Source: Zhengitettix transpicula (taxonomy: Eukaryota > Arthropoda > Insecta > Orthoptera > Tetrigidae). From it: a stretch of 64,000 bases of DNA. The position numbers were made by a program, and so were the translations under genes. Shown here piece after piece: positions 32,168 through 45,826 of the stretch. Numbering within the stretch: position 1 is the first letter of the stretch; every line of letters starts with the position of its first letter. Location: NCBI GenBank assembly GCA_037074705.1, contig CM073590.1:224756246-224820245 (forward strand). The letters run 5' to 3'. The notes under the pieces were generated by a model that did no database searches, was not told the DNA's origin, and saw only the letters and a list, made by a program, of their open reading frames with translations.

Positions 32168-32657
32168 TTTTTTTAAAATTTATTTGTTTTAGTAATCAGA
32201 ATCATTTATAATTCTATGAGCTAAATTGCTGACGGCTGCCACATGTACTGGTAGCAATAACATTATCCGGGAGATATCCAATGATATCGTCTGCAGAATT
32301 TAAACCATGATAGAAAAGAGAGAAATTAATTCACTTGGCCACATATTTTTCAGTCTCTTGCTGATCACTGGTTGTAGGAGTTGGTCCAGTAATGGGTTAT
32401 GATGGTTTTCCAGTACTGCTTGGTGTTTGATGGCTTTCTGACGGATGTCTTCCTGCACCGTAGGAACTTGAAGATCGGTATGCAGTGTGAGGTTGGTAAT
32501 TTGACGGAGTATTTTGAATTGGCACCTTCGGATCATTGCAATGTTTAATTTGGATGCACAGCCCCATAATTCAAGTCCGTAGGACCATATTGGTTTGATG
32601 ACTGCTTTGCATAATAAAATTTTATTTTCTATTGATAGCCGTGATTTCCTTCCTATC
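32168..32657 (-). pseudogene. Jockey-clade LINE, 5'-truncated insertion with target duplication
   Basis: The minus-strand frame 32659-32300 encodes the ORF2 C-terminus: SIENKILLCKAVIKPIW, SYGLELWGCASKLNI, LTLHTDLQVPTVQEDIRQ and NHHNPLLDQLL-KRLKN, with a natural stop. A 3'UTR and poly(A) follow (T-run 32167-32174). The insertion is flanked by ATCGGCTATAAT (32156-32167) and ATCGACTATAAT (32658-32669), a 12-bp duplication with one mismatch, as expected for target-primed reverse transcription. The frame is intact over about 120 codons but has no reverse-transcriptase core, so the copy is dead on arrival. It is younger than the 24.6-kb relative. Confidence 0.9.
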
Positions 32658-32669
32658 ATCGACTATAAT

Positions 32670-33325
32670 AAGAAATTATTTATGACAAACTCATTTCGTC
32701 GACGCGGGAAAATATTTATTACATTTCATTCATAATTAAATATTTTAAGTCTGTAATTTCAAGACATTCCAACTAACTCCTGCACATGAAACTTCTTGTT
32801 GTGATAAAAGCGTCAACCACATTTGACAAGGAACATTTGTTCGTCTATCTCTATCCATATTTAACGTGACTAAACAAGTTCGTAGATAAACCTTTGTTTA
32901 ATATTCAGATAAAAGTCGCTGTCCAAATATCAGCTTCCCATGTGGTGGTAGCGGAACAGGTTATTAAAAGTTTCTAGCCAAGTTGTTTCATCAAATAGTA
33001 TCAATATCATTCAGATTATTTTCTTCTTTATAAATAAACCGGCTTCCGAAGTATTGACGAAACGCGTCGAATTACACAACTGTCGGATATATTTCATTGA
33101 ATCATTCTCAAATTTTGAATCAACCAGATCAAATTGCAGCGAACCAAATTATTATTTGAGGAGTGGTATCATTAACAATGGGATATCCGAGAAGTTACGA
33201 CGTGAAGTATTAATGCGCTGTACTAAGTGCGCACAAACACCCGAGAACTGTTTGATTATATTGTAAACACGCTAAATACATTCTTATTTGACTTTAAGAA
33301 CACCTCGAAGTCGTTATAATATAAT
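32670..33325. other. Unannotated AT-rich sequence
   Basis: No gene recognised. It ends in ATAATATAT, the target of the next LTR. A decayed GAAGTATTGACGAAACGCG near 33038-33065 resembles the CTGAAG..GAAACG boxes seen elsewhere. Confidence 0.4.
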
Positions 33326-33329
33326 ATAT

Positions 33330-34475
33330 TGTAATAACCAGTAAAGAAGGACATGAATTCGGTTCTTCTTTTTATCAGATTTGTTTACCAACTCAGATTG
33401 GGGATCCTTGAGTGGTTTGTACATATAAAAGATAATGATAAAATGATGGATAAGTGGCCCTTAGCGAAGGGGAGGAATATAATTGAGCATTTTTGCGGTT
33501 CTTAGGTCTAAATGGTTGTGACCGACATCTTGACGACGGAACCCTGAAAGGCAACTTAAAATCATAAAAGAAGATGCTTATTTTAATTGATTAAGTGGCT
33601 CTCGGAGCGGGAGAAAGCCAACAGATGGTGTTGTTTGGTGAACATGGAATTTCAAAACAACTGTGAAAACAAGGGAATATTCTGAAGCTGGGATATAAAT
33701 AAGAGAGCAGATAAAGGCAGAGTTAGTCAGGGAGAAGCACAGTTAGACAGGAGTTGGAGAGGAGACGGACGTGTCAGTAGAGCGGTGGTGCAGGTCCGCA
33801 GGGCGGACGCAGGGCCAAATTGAAGTGGCCGAAACAATGTTATGAACAGTTGGGAGTTTGCAAAAAGGAGAGATCATCGGATGGTAGGCCAAGCTAGGTG
33901 GCCGAGAGTAAGTAATCAGTTGGACATCAGTCATCAGAAGTCGGTAGGAGTTCGTCGTGGAAAACTGTCTGCCAGCAGAGTTGGTTGAATTCGTCGTGAG
34001 GGTGACATCATCAAGAAGAGGTGGCGGTGAAAGCAGAGCGTGAGCGCAACCTGGTGCCTTTTAAGCCTGTATGAAGTGAGTGTGTGGACCAGAGAGCGTG
34101 TAAGTATTTTTTTCTGAATTCATAATTGTAAATTGTTAAATAAGGGTAAAAAGTCAGATTTCGTTTCATTTTGTTTTCAATCATTTAGTTTCAATCATTT
34201 CATTTCGTTTCATTCGTTTCAATAATTTCAATCATTTCATTTCGTATTTCATTTCTTTTAACTGTTTTGTTTAATTGTAACATTTGTGTTCCGTTTCCTT
34301 ATCAACCGAGTAAAGACCCTGGAGTACCGAGTCTAATTTATCAAATGTGTTCAAGTTAAATAAAGTTGTTTTGATTTTATAAAATTTCATTAGATTTGTG
34401 TAATTGTAAAATTTGTGTCTTTATCAATAAAAAATTATTGTTTGTTTAAATTGGTAGTTTTATGTATGTATTACA
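33330..34475 (+). mobile_element. Solo LTR in sense orientation
   Basis: It starts TGTAATAACC and ends GTATTACA, with ATAT at 33326-33329 and 34476-34479. TATA box TATAAATA at 33694-33701 precedes a purine-rich leader. TAAAGACCCTGG near 34311, the sense form of the block shared with the other LTRs, and AATAAA at 34359-34364 follow, so U3, R and U5 can be outlined. Length is 1,146 bp. No pol genes flank it. Confidence 0.8.
34164..34256 (+). repeat. Minisatellite inside the LTR
   Basis: Irregular repeats of TTTCAATCATTTCATTTCG-type units, about 5 partial units, lie between the leader and the poly(A) signal. Such short arrays commonly vary between LTR copies. Confidence 0.6.
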
Positions 34476-34479
34476 ATAT

Positions 34480-35847
34480 ATACTGCAGAAATAAAACTCC
34501 ACCGTTACCCACATATCTAAATCTCGTGCACGTCATTACCATCACAAAGCGTGGTCTTCTCATTTGTGGTTCAGTTACAGCCAGTTTCGGTGTCAGTAGA
34601 CTGTTAAACAGTCACTCGGAGGAAGAAGGAATGTTTTTAACTAATTGTATTGTGTAATAATAATACTACGAAAATCACTCTCAAGTCTTTAGTTCCCTAA
34701 CGTTTCATTGTCCACTAACGTTACTCATTGTTACTGATAAGCTAAATCCAGACTGCTGAGCAAGTGTAATTCTGGCCCCATTGTTTAGTGTGTTAATTAA
34801 TGCTCAAAGCAAAAGTTTACGAAGCGAATTACCAGCGTAACTCTAAGTAAGACGATCTGCGAATTGATGTGCTAAGAGTTCAGGCTGCGGTACAGCTGTG
34901 AAATATTTACATCGATCATGAGTTAACCAGAGTGTGTCAACGAAGAGGATTCATTCGGGTTAACAAACTGTGTACCAGAATTTTTCCAATTTCAAACATC
35001 CAGTCCAGAAACATTCCATTTTGACCTTCGTGTTTACCTTCATAATCAAACTATCGATTGGGTCAACGTCAAAATTTTTGAAGGAGAAGAGTAATTATTT
35101 TTCGAGATTGAAGAGCGAATTATTGCACACATGTTCGCATAATAAAGTCTCAATAAAATTTATGATTTATTTAATCAATGTTTTCAGTTTGTTTTTATGA
35201 TTCAATTATAATTTTTATTTACAAACTTAAATTACAAATTATAGATATTCATAAATATTTTGTTGAAAAAAATATTAAGTTAAAAAATATCGTAATTTTA
35301 TTGGATCTCACTGCATTAAACTTCGCTCAAGGTGTCTGGAAGACTAAACATTAAAATCAAAGAACAGTATTATTATAATATTTAACGAAAAATATTTAAA
35401 TTGGAATGAAGAAATTTGATTAGTTATAATAAAGCTTTGGTGTCATTAAAAGACAGTTAATTACGAGTTTCTTTTAACTTACTTTTGGTATTTTGAATAT
35501 TTGTTGCCATTATTTAATTTATTAACAATTTTTAGATGGCCTTGATGGAATAATTATATATTGTAGAGGTCCTCAATCAAAAGACGAAACGTCTTTCATA
35601 AATTCAATTCATTTAAAAATTAATGTCATCGTATTAATTTTTATTAACTTCCTAATTATTTTTCTGACTGGACATCAAATTTTATTATTTTCAGGAGAGG
35701 TAAGATAATTTTTATATTATTTTATTCATCTTCGAAAAATTAAAAAATCATTTTATCGTAATATTGTAGTATTGTGGGTGTTACGGATATTATAATGTAA
35801 TAACTATACTCACTTTCATTGGTATGAATACATATAAGTTAATTTTG
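34480..35847. other. Unannotated AT-rich sequence
   Basis: No recognised gene. AATAAAGTCTCAATAAA near 35141 is a possible double poly(A) signal, possibly of an old retroelement, but no other parts are seen. Confidence 0.35.
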
Positions 35848-35935
35848 GAGTTAAAGTTGGCCGTCAGCTGTTTCTCTGATGACGCGTCAACGCAGCCGCT
35901 AGCATTGACGCAATCAGTTCATTTATTAACGAGGA
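35848..35935 (+). repeat. Short dispersed repeat, partner of 51505-51592
   Basis: GAGTTAAAGTTGGCCGTCAG, then CTGTTTCTCTGATGACGCG, then CAATCAGTTCATTTATTAACG align with the reverse complement of 51505-51592. It contains a CAGCTG E-box. It is probably part of a larger decayed element. Confidence 0.55.
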
Positions 35936-38900
35936 AGATGGGACCATAAAATCTAGATTTTTATACACACAAACATTTATTAATTTACACACATTTTATT
36001 AAAATAAAATAACAAATTTAACTATAACTTTTAAGTATTTAAAACACATAAATAAATAAACATAAGCCCATTCTAAGTCAGAAAAAAGAATTTATGAATG
36101 TAAAATTAAACAACGTTTCATAGCTTTATAATATTTAACACTCAGCATAGAATGACCTGTCAATCAATTTTTTTTTTAAAAAAAATTTGAACCTAATGAG
36201 GTGGTAAAATAAGCGATGAAGCCTTGTTTAATTTTACATTAATAAATTTTTAGTCAAAATATATATTCATATATATCATTATTTAAAACGCAGTTTTCTT
36301 TTGGGCTGCCAGAAATTTGGCTACAAACAAATTTGTATCACCATATTTATTTATAAATATGAATTAACACAAAATATTTCCATTGTTCCGGCATTGCATT
36401 TAATAATGAAATTTGTGTGATCGCACTCTATGCAGGGTATTGTGAGTTCTCAAAATTGTGAATATTTCATCACAGCTTCCACCCGGGAAATTTGTCGCGA
36501 ACTTGGATCGAGAATTGCTCTTCTGCGACGTCCTGGCTCGAAGTGAAGTAAGAAACCCCCGGACACAGCAACGTGGAGCTGTTTTCCTCAATGTATCGCG
36601 CTCCGTGCGATTTATTTACGCAGGCAGCTCCACATCGCTCGTCTCCCGTAGTGACAGCTCCCTCGGTTTTCAACCTATGATTTTCTGATACGTTTTATAT
36701 TGCAATTACTTGATGAGAAGAAATGAAAGAATTTAAAATACTTACATTTCCGATTCTTGTGTTTTACTGATAATGGCGGAGGGCATGTCAACGTTAAATA
36801 TTCAAATCTCTCTCGTCCTGCTTTAGTGTGGATTACATAAACAATGCCTATCCGATTACGATCTCAATATCGATCAATTTTACAATAAACTAATTTAATA
36901 CACATATAATTCAAAATAAATCGGTAATAATTAAAATTTATTCCATTAAGCCGTAAGGTGGTATTGAAAAAAAATTAAAACTCAATTACTTTTTAAAGTT
37001 AAATTTCTAATTCATTCAAATGATTTGATTTGGTATTGCCATATGGATTAATAGTAATATTTGCATCTAACGCTACTCTTATACTTCCAAAAATCAACTT
37101 ATAACCGTGAAATTTCTTTTTTACTGCGGCTCGACAGTTCTAAGGCCAGTGGAATCGAAAGTTCTATATACTTGACTTTGATGGCAGCGGCCTCGAAGCT
37201 ATATTAGGAATTGAGTCGACCAACTGACTTGGAGAAATCAGGGAATGAAGCCGAGCCCTACTGGTTAAAAATGCACAGTTGCGTGTATTGGTTTCGTCAG
37301 TCATCAATTTATTTAACGGCGGCATACTTTCTATTTTTATCGGAGGTTAACTTTAATTTTATTTATAAATTCTTCAACTTAAGCTATTTATTCTGAAATA
37401 AGATGGAAAATATTAATCGGAAGTGAATCCTGGACCATCCTAGGTTCTCTGTCATTGAACGACACCGTAGATACACGGTTCTTGCCCTTGCACTTGATAA
37501 TTATATTTTGCGTTTTCATTGTCCTTGAGATTACGTTAACTGGTGCCATAAATGTTTCAGTCTATTTTTAAATCTTCATGTTATTTTTAACCTATTAATT
37601 CCTCTGCCTGCGAATGGTAAATTGCATTACATATGAAAATACTCAATTCTAGTTTTTTTCGAGTCACTTAGAAATTTTTTTACATGTGCTATCCACGGTC
37701 TAGTTTGAACTAGAACCTTTGCTATTTTTATTTTGGGAAATGACGAATTAAATCTCTCTCAGCCTCCCATATTCATCATCGAACACCCTTTCCTTTTGCC
37801 ACGTAACGAAGAAACATGTTCATTTTCACCCATAATGCGCCTTACCATTAATTTCAATTAAAGAAACAGATATCCTAATGAATGTCTCGTAATTAGTCCG
37901 TTCCTGAAATACTCGTCCTGTATCCAGAGGCCATTCACTTCTCGCAGCCTTCGTTTGACCTACATCCTCAGAGTTTGAGATCTCCTCAGATTCTGGCTTA
38001 TAATTGTGCCTATTTCTGTAATTAAGAGTAATAATATTGCCGCTGACAAATTAGTATGCGTCATGGTTGTAAAAGCCTTACAATCACAGTGCAAAGTGTA
38101 AATGCGTTGTTTCTGAAGAGTGAACTGACGATTCCGTAATTTAGCTCTCCACTGTTGGAGACATTATTCCCAGCTATGCGGAATCTCCAAGATTTCCAGA
38201 AGGCTCAACGAATAACCAGATGATTTACCTGAGAAGAAAACAACGTAAGAGAAAGCCAAAACAAAACTGAGAACTTGTGAACTAAGATTTAGAAAATCAT
38301 CTTTGGTAAATTAGACATCAAGGTTATAGAAAAATATTAAGTAAATTTTCAACGTTGGAGAAAAAGAACTTGTCCTTGAAAACAGTCAACGGAAGAAAGA
38401 TATACCAATTTTACTGTTTCGTTTCATTAAAATTTATGCTTAAGTTTAAAATATTTAAGAGCTTATTTAAGCCATTCACGGGTAAAGGACCTTCTTGTCA
38501 CATCTTGAGAAATTTTTGAGATTTGGTTTGTCAATTATCTAGATATAAATTTCATGAAATAGGTGAAGAGATTAAATTATTTTAAACAAAATAATTTTCA
38601 TAATAAAAAAATTAATATTAAATTTTATCAGACATTTAAAGTTTACGTAACTTTGCTACATAACATGAGTAAAGAATAATTAAAATTTTAATTTAAGGCT
38701 ACAAAATACGTCACTTTAAACTCAGGGTCATCAGATGGGCTTGAGATTAGGGACTATGACATTCAAAATATATTTTCTGAGAGAGTCTACGGGGTGTATT
38801 GCAAAAATTAATCGGGTTATGAACCATATTTGTGGATTCTGCAGCCTTGTGTCGACGTACCTGTCACCATAACTCTTCGCCGGAGGACCGCTGATAGACG

Positions 38901-41900
38901 CTGTTACCACTCTCTTGTTTAGCCTGTACGACTTCCAGGTGTATCCCCCCCCCCGGATCTTATACATATTTACATTTTATTAGGTACTGTGAAGAGTTGT
39001 GTATTGTACCCAATTCTTATACGGTTCAATTTCTTATTGTATATTTGTTCGTATTTTCCTCTTTAAGTTATGTAGAATAGAGACTCGGAGGTTTATAACT
39101 CAATTGAACGGCCAACCAAACGGGGACCAACCTACGCGAAGGACCAGCACAAAGGGCGGGTAACGTTAACTGGTTATCCAGTGCTTGGGTTGACCAAAGG
39201 CACAAGACTTCCGCAGCAAACAAAAATTGCTCAAAACTGCTTTCACCTCTACATATTCATTAATTTTCTGCACCGGCTTAAAAAATCTGAAATCGCGACG
39301 TACCTGTCACTTTTGACATGTTTAACATTTTCCCCAAGTAGCCTCCACCGTCATAAAATGTCACGGCGCCTCTTCTCCACCCAAAGAAACGTTCCGAAGA
39401 ATTGATCGCTGAACGGAACGTCATAACTGGAGGGAAATGGCTTGTCGTGTCTCAGTACCCTGCGACGTCATCCACTGATCTCCAGGTAGGCCGTAGCTCA
39501 CGATAACACGAACCTTTGTTACGGAAACTTGGTATAGTGTAAAAATTATTCTGAAAGTATTGACGCAAGGAAATATATTGTCTTCAGTTCAGAATACGTT
39601 GTACGACAAAATACTCACCCGTAAGAGTTCAGAGATGATAAGAACAGGGTGTGCTGAAAGGACAGTGCCACTGTGTGCATATCACGTTCGTAAAAAATAT
39701 TATATGAATATTTATATGAACGGAAGTGTCTCGAAGGTGAAATGCCCACCTGACGACAATATTCCTCTCCATCTCCTCCCTTCTTCAACTGCGCTGATCT
39801 CTTACGCCTTGCTACATCTCACGACCAGTAAAATTAAAAGTATACATTACCCAGATTACATTAAGATAAATCATTTATTTCTATTACATTCATAAAATCA
39901 AATTACAAATTAAGTGTTTCGTCTAGTCGGGAAGGTATTCTAGGTCTTATTGAAGAATGTAGCCATATTTCACTAGAACCGTCTACAATGGAGTTACTTA
40001 ATACACGTTTTTTTTCTATTTATCATTGTTTAAGAAAAAAGTATCCGGGGGATAGATGGTTTAAACTGAAGTTCACAATAAGTATCATGTATTTTAAGAA
40101 ATCAGATCTGCATCCGAATCTGTGTTGTCTGAAATTAAATTAAAAATAATCAATTAGTCTTGTTGATTTTTTAAAAATTTTATTTTATTAATTGACAATC
40201 AGAATACAACATTGAATGATTAACAATGGAAACGTATAAAGGAAATTTATGTTCACTATGTTCTGATCACAGACTGGTTTCTCCATTTCTTTGGGGGGTT
40301 ACTCAAAAGTAGAGTACGTATCGGAAAGTCCGTTTTCTGTGATACTGGTCTTCCCACTTGGCACGATCGCCTCTTTAGTCATTGCGCCACTTCTACGGAT
40401 GACTCATTTCCCTTTCAGACGAACTTCAACAACAGATAACTACGGGTTTCTAGGGAAACTTTCCTAGTCACCAAAACTCCAGCCAAACTGCGTTCATATA
40501 CGCAGAATCGACCTGCTCCTTTAATAACGTTCCAATTACTCTTAATCGCAAACATTCTTCGATTCGTTGATTCTAATGGCTTGGTATTTAATAGCCATTA
40601 TGAAATTAATTATTAAATGGAAATAATAATTTCCAGATTAGAGAGAGAACATGAATCCCTCCAGTTATCTGAATAATATCCATCTGACTCATGAATTGGT
40701 TTGATGCTCTGATAATCTTTTACTTTTGCTGTCTTTGTCCTTCATTGTTTCTCACCATTTTATAATCGCTGACGCTGAACTTTGTTAGTAGTCTCTGATT
40801 TGTTCTATCTATAAATTTCATTAACAGTTCTGATTTGCATAAACTAAATTTTCCTGGTGATGGATGTTCCAGCTTCCAACCAACCCAACACACCGAAGAG
40901 TGTTTTAGAACTAAAATCACGGTAATGATAGTCTAATAAACAGTATTGCCAACTTTTTTTTATAATTTTACAAGAAATTTCGGGTAAACTGCTCCAAGTG
41001 CAAGTTCCACATGTAGATAATTGAGCAAGGAAGGATCTACGATGTGAACTTAGGAATTACTACAGTTGTCAGGACTCATTGCGAAGACTGCCGATCGCTA
41101 AATAACTGTGCCACTAATTGCTTTAAATAGGTCCGATTAGGGAAATGACGAAAAATATGGGCTAGCAAAATCTTAAGGTTGACAAGTTGTTGAAGCGGCT
41201 GTCACTGGTAGGATCTAACACAGTTACATTTAGTTGTTTCGAATATTTGATCTGGTAAATTCTTGGAATGCTTCATTTAGTTTTGAGAGACAAAACTGAC
41301 TATACTACAGCTATAACTTATTTGTACTGATACATTTATCAATAATCTTGTTTGCCGGATTAAAATCATACCATAAACCCAAAAATGGAAATCGACTTAA
41401 CTTTTCTGTGTTGAGAGCTTCTTCATCTATATCATGTTCATTATTTTATCTTTATAAAAATGAATCATTCACCTACGTAAAGTCTCACTTCAGATATTAA
41501 ACTGGATGGCAGACTATTTAAAAATAAACTTTAAATGTTCCAATTTCCGTTCCTCGAGGAACTCCTGACGTTGCAGCATCTTGATCTGAACTTCATGCCT
41601 ATTTTCACTTAATGCGATCTATTGCTTAGAAATCTCCTTCCCAGCCGTTTCTGTTGCAGTGTTGTACTTCAAACACTTGATCGAGACTCCGTAAAATTCA
41701 GTGTCGGTTGGTGCATATGTACCTAAATCAATTTGGTAACATTTAAGTTCTATTAATTTTAAGAACCTTCATAACAGTGCGAATTTATGCTTCGATATCG
41801 AAGACTCAAACTTCCCGCTTTGCGACACACTCGCTCCAGCTAATGCAGCCAGCTGGGCATGTCTGTGCTTCTCTCGGTTGTGTCACACGATTCACGTCTG

Positions 41901-43283
41901 AAATGAGGAAAGCGCATGCGCAGTATTCCTTTTCACCCCCCTCCACGACCAGTAAATCTCAACAAACTGCCTCTTTTTGGTGCTACCGGACAGACAGCAC
42001 GTAGAAACAGAGTAGTGCCGTGATATGAGAGGCGAGCGGATCAGGCAATAAAATTCCTTTTTTAAAGTAGTTTATATTTTGAAAACAAATAATATTCGTA
42101 CATTTTGGGTAGTATTTGAAAAAAATCACAATTAAAGATTATTTCAAAGAAAAAATTATTCAAGTGGCTTCATAGTCAGAAGATCAACCACACGACCTTG
42201 AATACTGCTCAGTGGCTTGTTACAAAAAATTATCCTAATTTAAAATATGCACGAAAGAAAAATACTTTTGTGATAGTAATGTGGGTCAACTTGGTGCTAA
42301 GTTATTTTGCTTTTTAAAAATTAGACACTATTATGTACACGGAAATAGAAATTCGGTTTTTTAAGGGTAGGGTTATCGCAGTTGTAGTAGTATTATTATT
42401 ATACATAGTTCTTTCTGTAAAAATTCTTGAGGTAACAACAAAAAAATCCATTTTTTTAATGTTAACTTAATTAACTGATTTCCACGTAACTGTTAACGTG
42501 ACAAAGCCGCATCCTTATCTAAGGACAACGATGTTTTATGGAACAGTAATTATTTATTGTCGCATAAAGGAGATGAACGCGCGTTGTTGTTACGTCATTA
42601 GGAGAAGTAAAAATAGAATAAAACTCAACATACAATCCTGTTGCGACCATTTGCGCTGGACGCTCTTCCTCTCTGCCTGACACAAAAGAGTTTTCTCAGA
42701 AACTCCATCTGTCATCGCATTTAATTGCTCCTCGGTTAGAAATAACAGTAGAATTTCTGCAAACTATTGCCTTCTCTCAGATTTCTGCTTATGTCAACGT
42801 CACTTAACGACGAAAGGATTTTCACAGAAAACTAAAAAATATTCTATCTCTTTCCTTTTGAAAATTGTCAAGGAGTAATCAACGAATACATCGGCTGTAA
42901 AAAAAAATCCTATATATACTAATACGGCCGTCATTAGGATTCGTCGTGCGATGACGAAGTCCAGCTTTCATCCCAACACTTCGGTGGTCTTCCTCGGCGA
43001 CTAGTTTACCTTTCGGTACTATTTTTTTGGCCAATCTGTCTTCAGCCATTCTGTCAACAAGTTTCTCGACTGTCTTCGTCTCTTTCTGACCCACCTGACA
43101 GTGTCCTCTACGCTATTTCAAATATCTTTATTTAGTTGTCTTACACGCAATGAATCTCAGAGCTGTCATTTCAGTTGTTCTTGAAAGCTATTTTGTGGTG
43201 GAATTTTCCATTCACGTTTCGGTAGCATCTGTCAAGAAGTAACAATTCCAATAATATCTAATTTCAATAGATAAAAACCCAGA
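35936..43283. other. Long unannotated stretch
   Basis: No gene, RNA or window repeat family recognised over 7.3 kb. A GC-richer patch at 36410-36690 has ORFs in three frames, none with a recognisable domain. C10 lies near 38945. A palindromic GCGCATGCGC, an NRF-1-like site, is at 41912-41921 within a balanced-composition patch (41770-42010) that could be a promoter. The remainder is AT-rich. Confidence 0.35.
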
Positions 43284-43340
43284 ATCTTTAATAAATGATT
43301 ATTGGTTTATAAACCGGGTCAAGTGTTTCTCAAAACACAT
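43284..43340 (-). repeat. Dispersed repeat unit, inverted
   Basis: On the minus strand it reads TTGACCCGGTTTATAAACC, then ATAATCATTTATTAAA. It matches units at 25.6 and 44.9 kb. GGTTTATAAACC (43304-43315) is a perfect 12-bp palindrome. Confidence 0.6.
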
Positions 43341-44884
43341 TGTAAGGATTATTTTACCGGGCGATTAATTTGCTATGATTATTAAAGTTTTACTATATCA
43401 ATTAGGTTTACTTTTAATATATAAAAAAATTATTAAATTTATGTAAAGATTTTAAAAACATGAACTGTTTCTGTCAGGGTAAAATGTCGAGGAGAATTAT
43501 TTAATTTAATGGCACATGAATAAACTTTAGTAGCAGAAAGTTTATATAATTTTCGCTTATCTTTGATTGGTTCAGAATATGACCCTGGAAATCCGTCTGC
43601 CGTCCTCTTCACAGATTTCATAATAACTCCATTTTCATAACAAAAACTAAGTGATCACTTGTTTGCAATATAATTTCACTTACATTTCTTTTATACTTTG
43701 GACTTCACTTCTTTTACAATCACGTCACAGTATTCTCCTTCTCCTTTCGCCGAATTAATTACTTTAACTTGTAACGAGTGTATTTAGGTTTAAGTTTTTC
43801 TTTGTCTTAGAAGTGTTGTTTGCTGTGATCTTGAGAATTCGAAACCGAGCACGTGCGTGGGGTTGGAGGAGATAAATATTTCCATCCAAGTAATTTCGTG
43901 TCCTGTCTCGATTGTTGGCCGCAACCTGACAGAATAGTTAGTCATTGTTGACTACGGAACTGCAGCTGCGTGTTATAAATCTTGTGACAATGGAAGAATC
44001 AGTAAAACTGACGAAGTTTTCTAACAATGAAAAAAAGTAAAAGAATGGAGGGGACGGAGATAAGCATTTGGAAACTGGACCGTTGTTCTGTGCTCACCGA
44101 AGCTGGTGGATGTGATTAAGAGAGGCTCCGTAAAGTTGTTGTCTCTGATATAGTTCGAGGCAGAATCGTCGTGAGAAAGGGGCCACAATTTGTTAGTGAA
44201 GAGTTCACAGAATTGCACCACACAATTTAGTACGACATTCAATCCCGGAGGCCGACGCCTTAGCCAGTGATGAACCCCTGAGTCGACGCCAGTACGTCGG
44301 TACGAGAGCTACAGCAGGCAACACAACACAGAATAGCAGTACGCATTTGGTACGGGCAGCAGATCTCTTCTATGTAAAAACCGCAGGTGCCAGAGATAAG
44401 AGTTTTCATGTTTAACTTAAATAAACTTAAATAAAATTTCTTTATTGGTCAAATATTTATTTTGATTTAACGTAAAAACCCAGCCCCACGAAAATAATTC
44501 TTAACAAACTTAGTCTTCTATGTTAATTATGTTCACTCTCGGACTCATAACTTATATTTCTCGTCCATTCCCAAAACTGTCCCAACTATTTTTGTCCTAA
44601 AAGGAGATCCTCAGTCAGCTCGATATAAAATATTTAAATTTCTTTCTCTCAGGACGTTTACTGACCAGTTACAGTTTGAATTTGCCTCACAGACGTGTTC
44701 GAGTCTTATAACCCCAACTTCGGAAACTTACCACCGCCGGACATCAATTTTTGGTCACTCAATCTCGACAAGAGCTCAGAAGTATATTCAATTTAGTCAA
44801 ATTTAGACAAACATTCAGAATTGGGCCTCATTTTCAACATCGTTTCCTGAACTATCATCACGGTCAGACAGTATTGAAAAACTA
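43341..44884. other. Unannotated sequence
   Basis: No gene recognised. Around 44640-44670, TTTCTTTCTCTCAGGACGTTTACTG resembles the block shared by the solo LTRs, so a decayed LTR may lie here, but its ends are not visible. Confidence 0.35.
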
Positions 44885-44960
44885 ATGACGGTAATGATGT
44901 GGTCTGACAAAAAAATTGACCTGGTTCATAAATCGAGAATCATTTATTAAATCGAATCAC
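44885..44960 (+). repeat. Dispersed repeat unit
   Basis: TGACGGTAATGATGTGGTC, then AATTGACCTGGTTCATAAA, then AGAATCATTTATTAAA. It corresponds to the 25.6-kb tandem units and the inverted unit at 43.3 kb. Confidence 0.6.
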
Positions 44961-45218
44961 CGGGAAATTTTAAGTTCACGAACAGAATTTTAGTTAAAAT
45001 GACGCTCTAAGTAAAATATTAAATGCTTTGCTTGTTGTTTGTACAAAGAGATTGGGAAAAAATTGTAAACCTATAAAATAATGTGTTACCAGAGATACAT
45101 ATCTTTGATATAGACGTTATTAAATGGAGGAGGAACAGAAAATAAATCTAAATCAGCTAGGTTCAACAGAAGTTCAAAATTAGTTTAAAAATTAGTTAGA
45201 CACCTGCAGCATAAAATA

Positions 45219-45826
45219 AAAACGAATGTATATTTGTATGTATGTATTTACGTTAATCTCTATACACGTTTAAACGCGTGGACACATTGCAACACAAATT
45301 ACGCGCGCGAGAGAGAGAGAGAGACGTTACTACGCGACGAACAAAGGAAATAGTTCCTTTTCCGTAATGAAAAAAAATAAAATATTTTTATTGAATAAAA
45401 AGTAAAATTTTATCCAGTGATACTCCATCGAATGATGAAAAAAAGCAATACGAAATACTTAACGATCCTTGCGGAGTTAATTTTCCTGCCATATTAGTGA
45501 CTTCAAAATGGCGGCTATTTGTTTACATTGTGAATATAACTAAGAATTTCATCAATTTAATCTTTCGTAATGTCTGAAGACTGAGGGGCAATTACTTCCT
45601 GCAATACTCACAGTGTATTCTATTCGTTTAGAAATTAGGAGGCATGTTTGTCGGGACTGATGCAATAAAATTCAATGTATTTTACAGCTCTTCAATTAAT
45701 GCACTATCGGTCGAAAGTATGTAGGTATTTAGGTTAAATCACTACTTTACTAAAGATTAATATAGAATTACATACTTTTTGGGTTTTTATAAATAAGTAC
45801 ACGGTCAACGCCGAGCACTCAGCTAG
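45219..45826 (+). mobile_element. Non-autonomous Helitron-like element, copy B
   Basis: Homologous to 8282-9031. About 140 bp in the 5' half is missing, replaced by a (GA)n run near 45309-45324. The 3' end ACGCCGAGCACTCAG-CTAG (45823-45826) followed by T fits the Helitron rule better than copy A. The 5' end is truncated or drifted. Confidence 0.6.
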
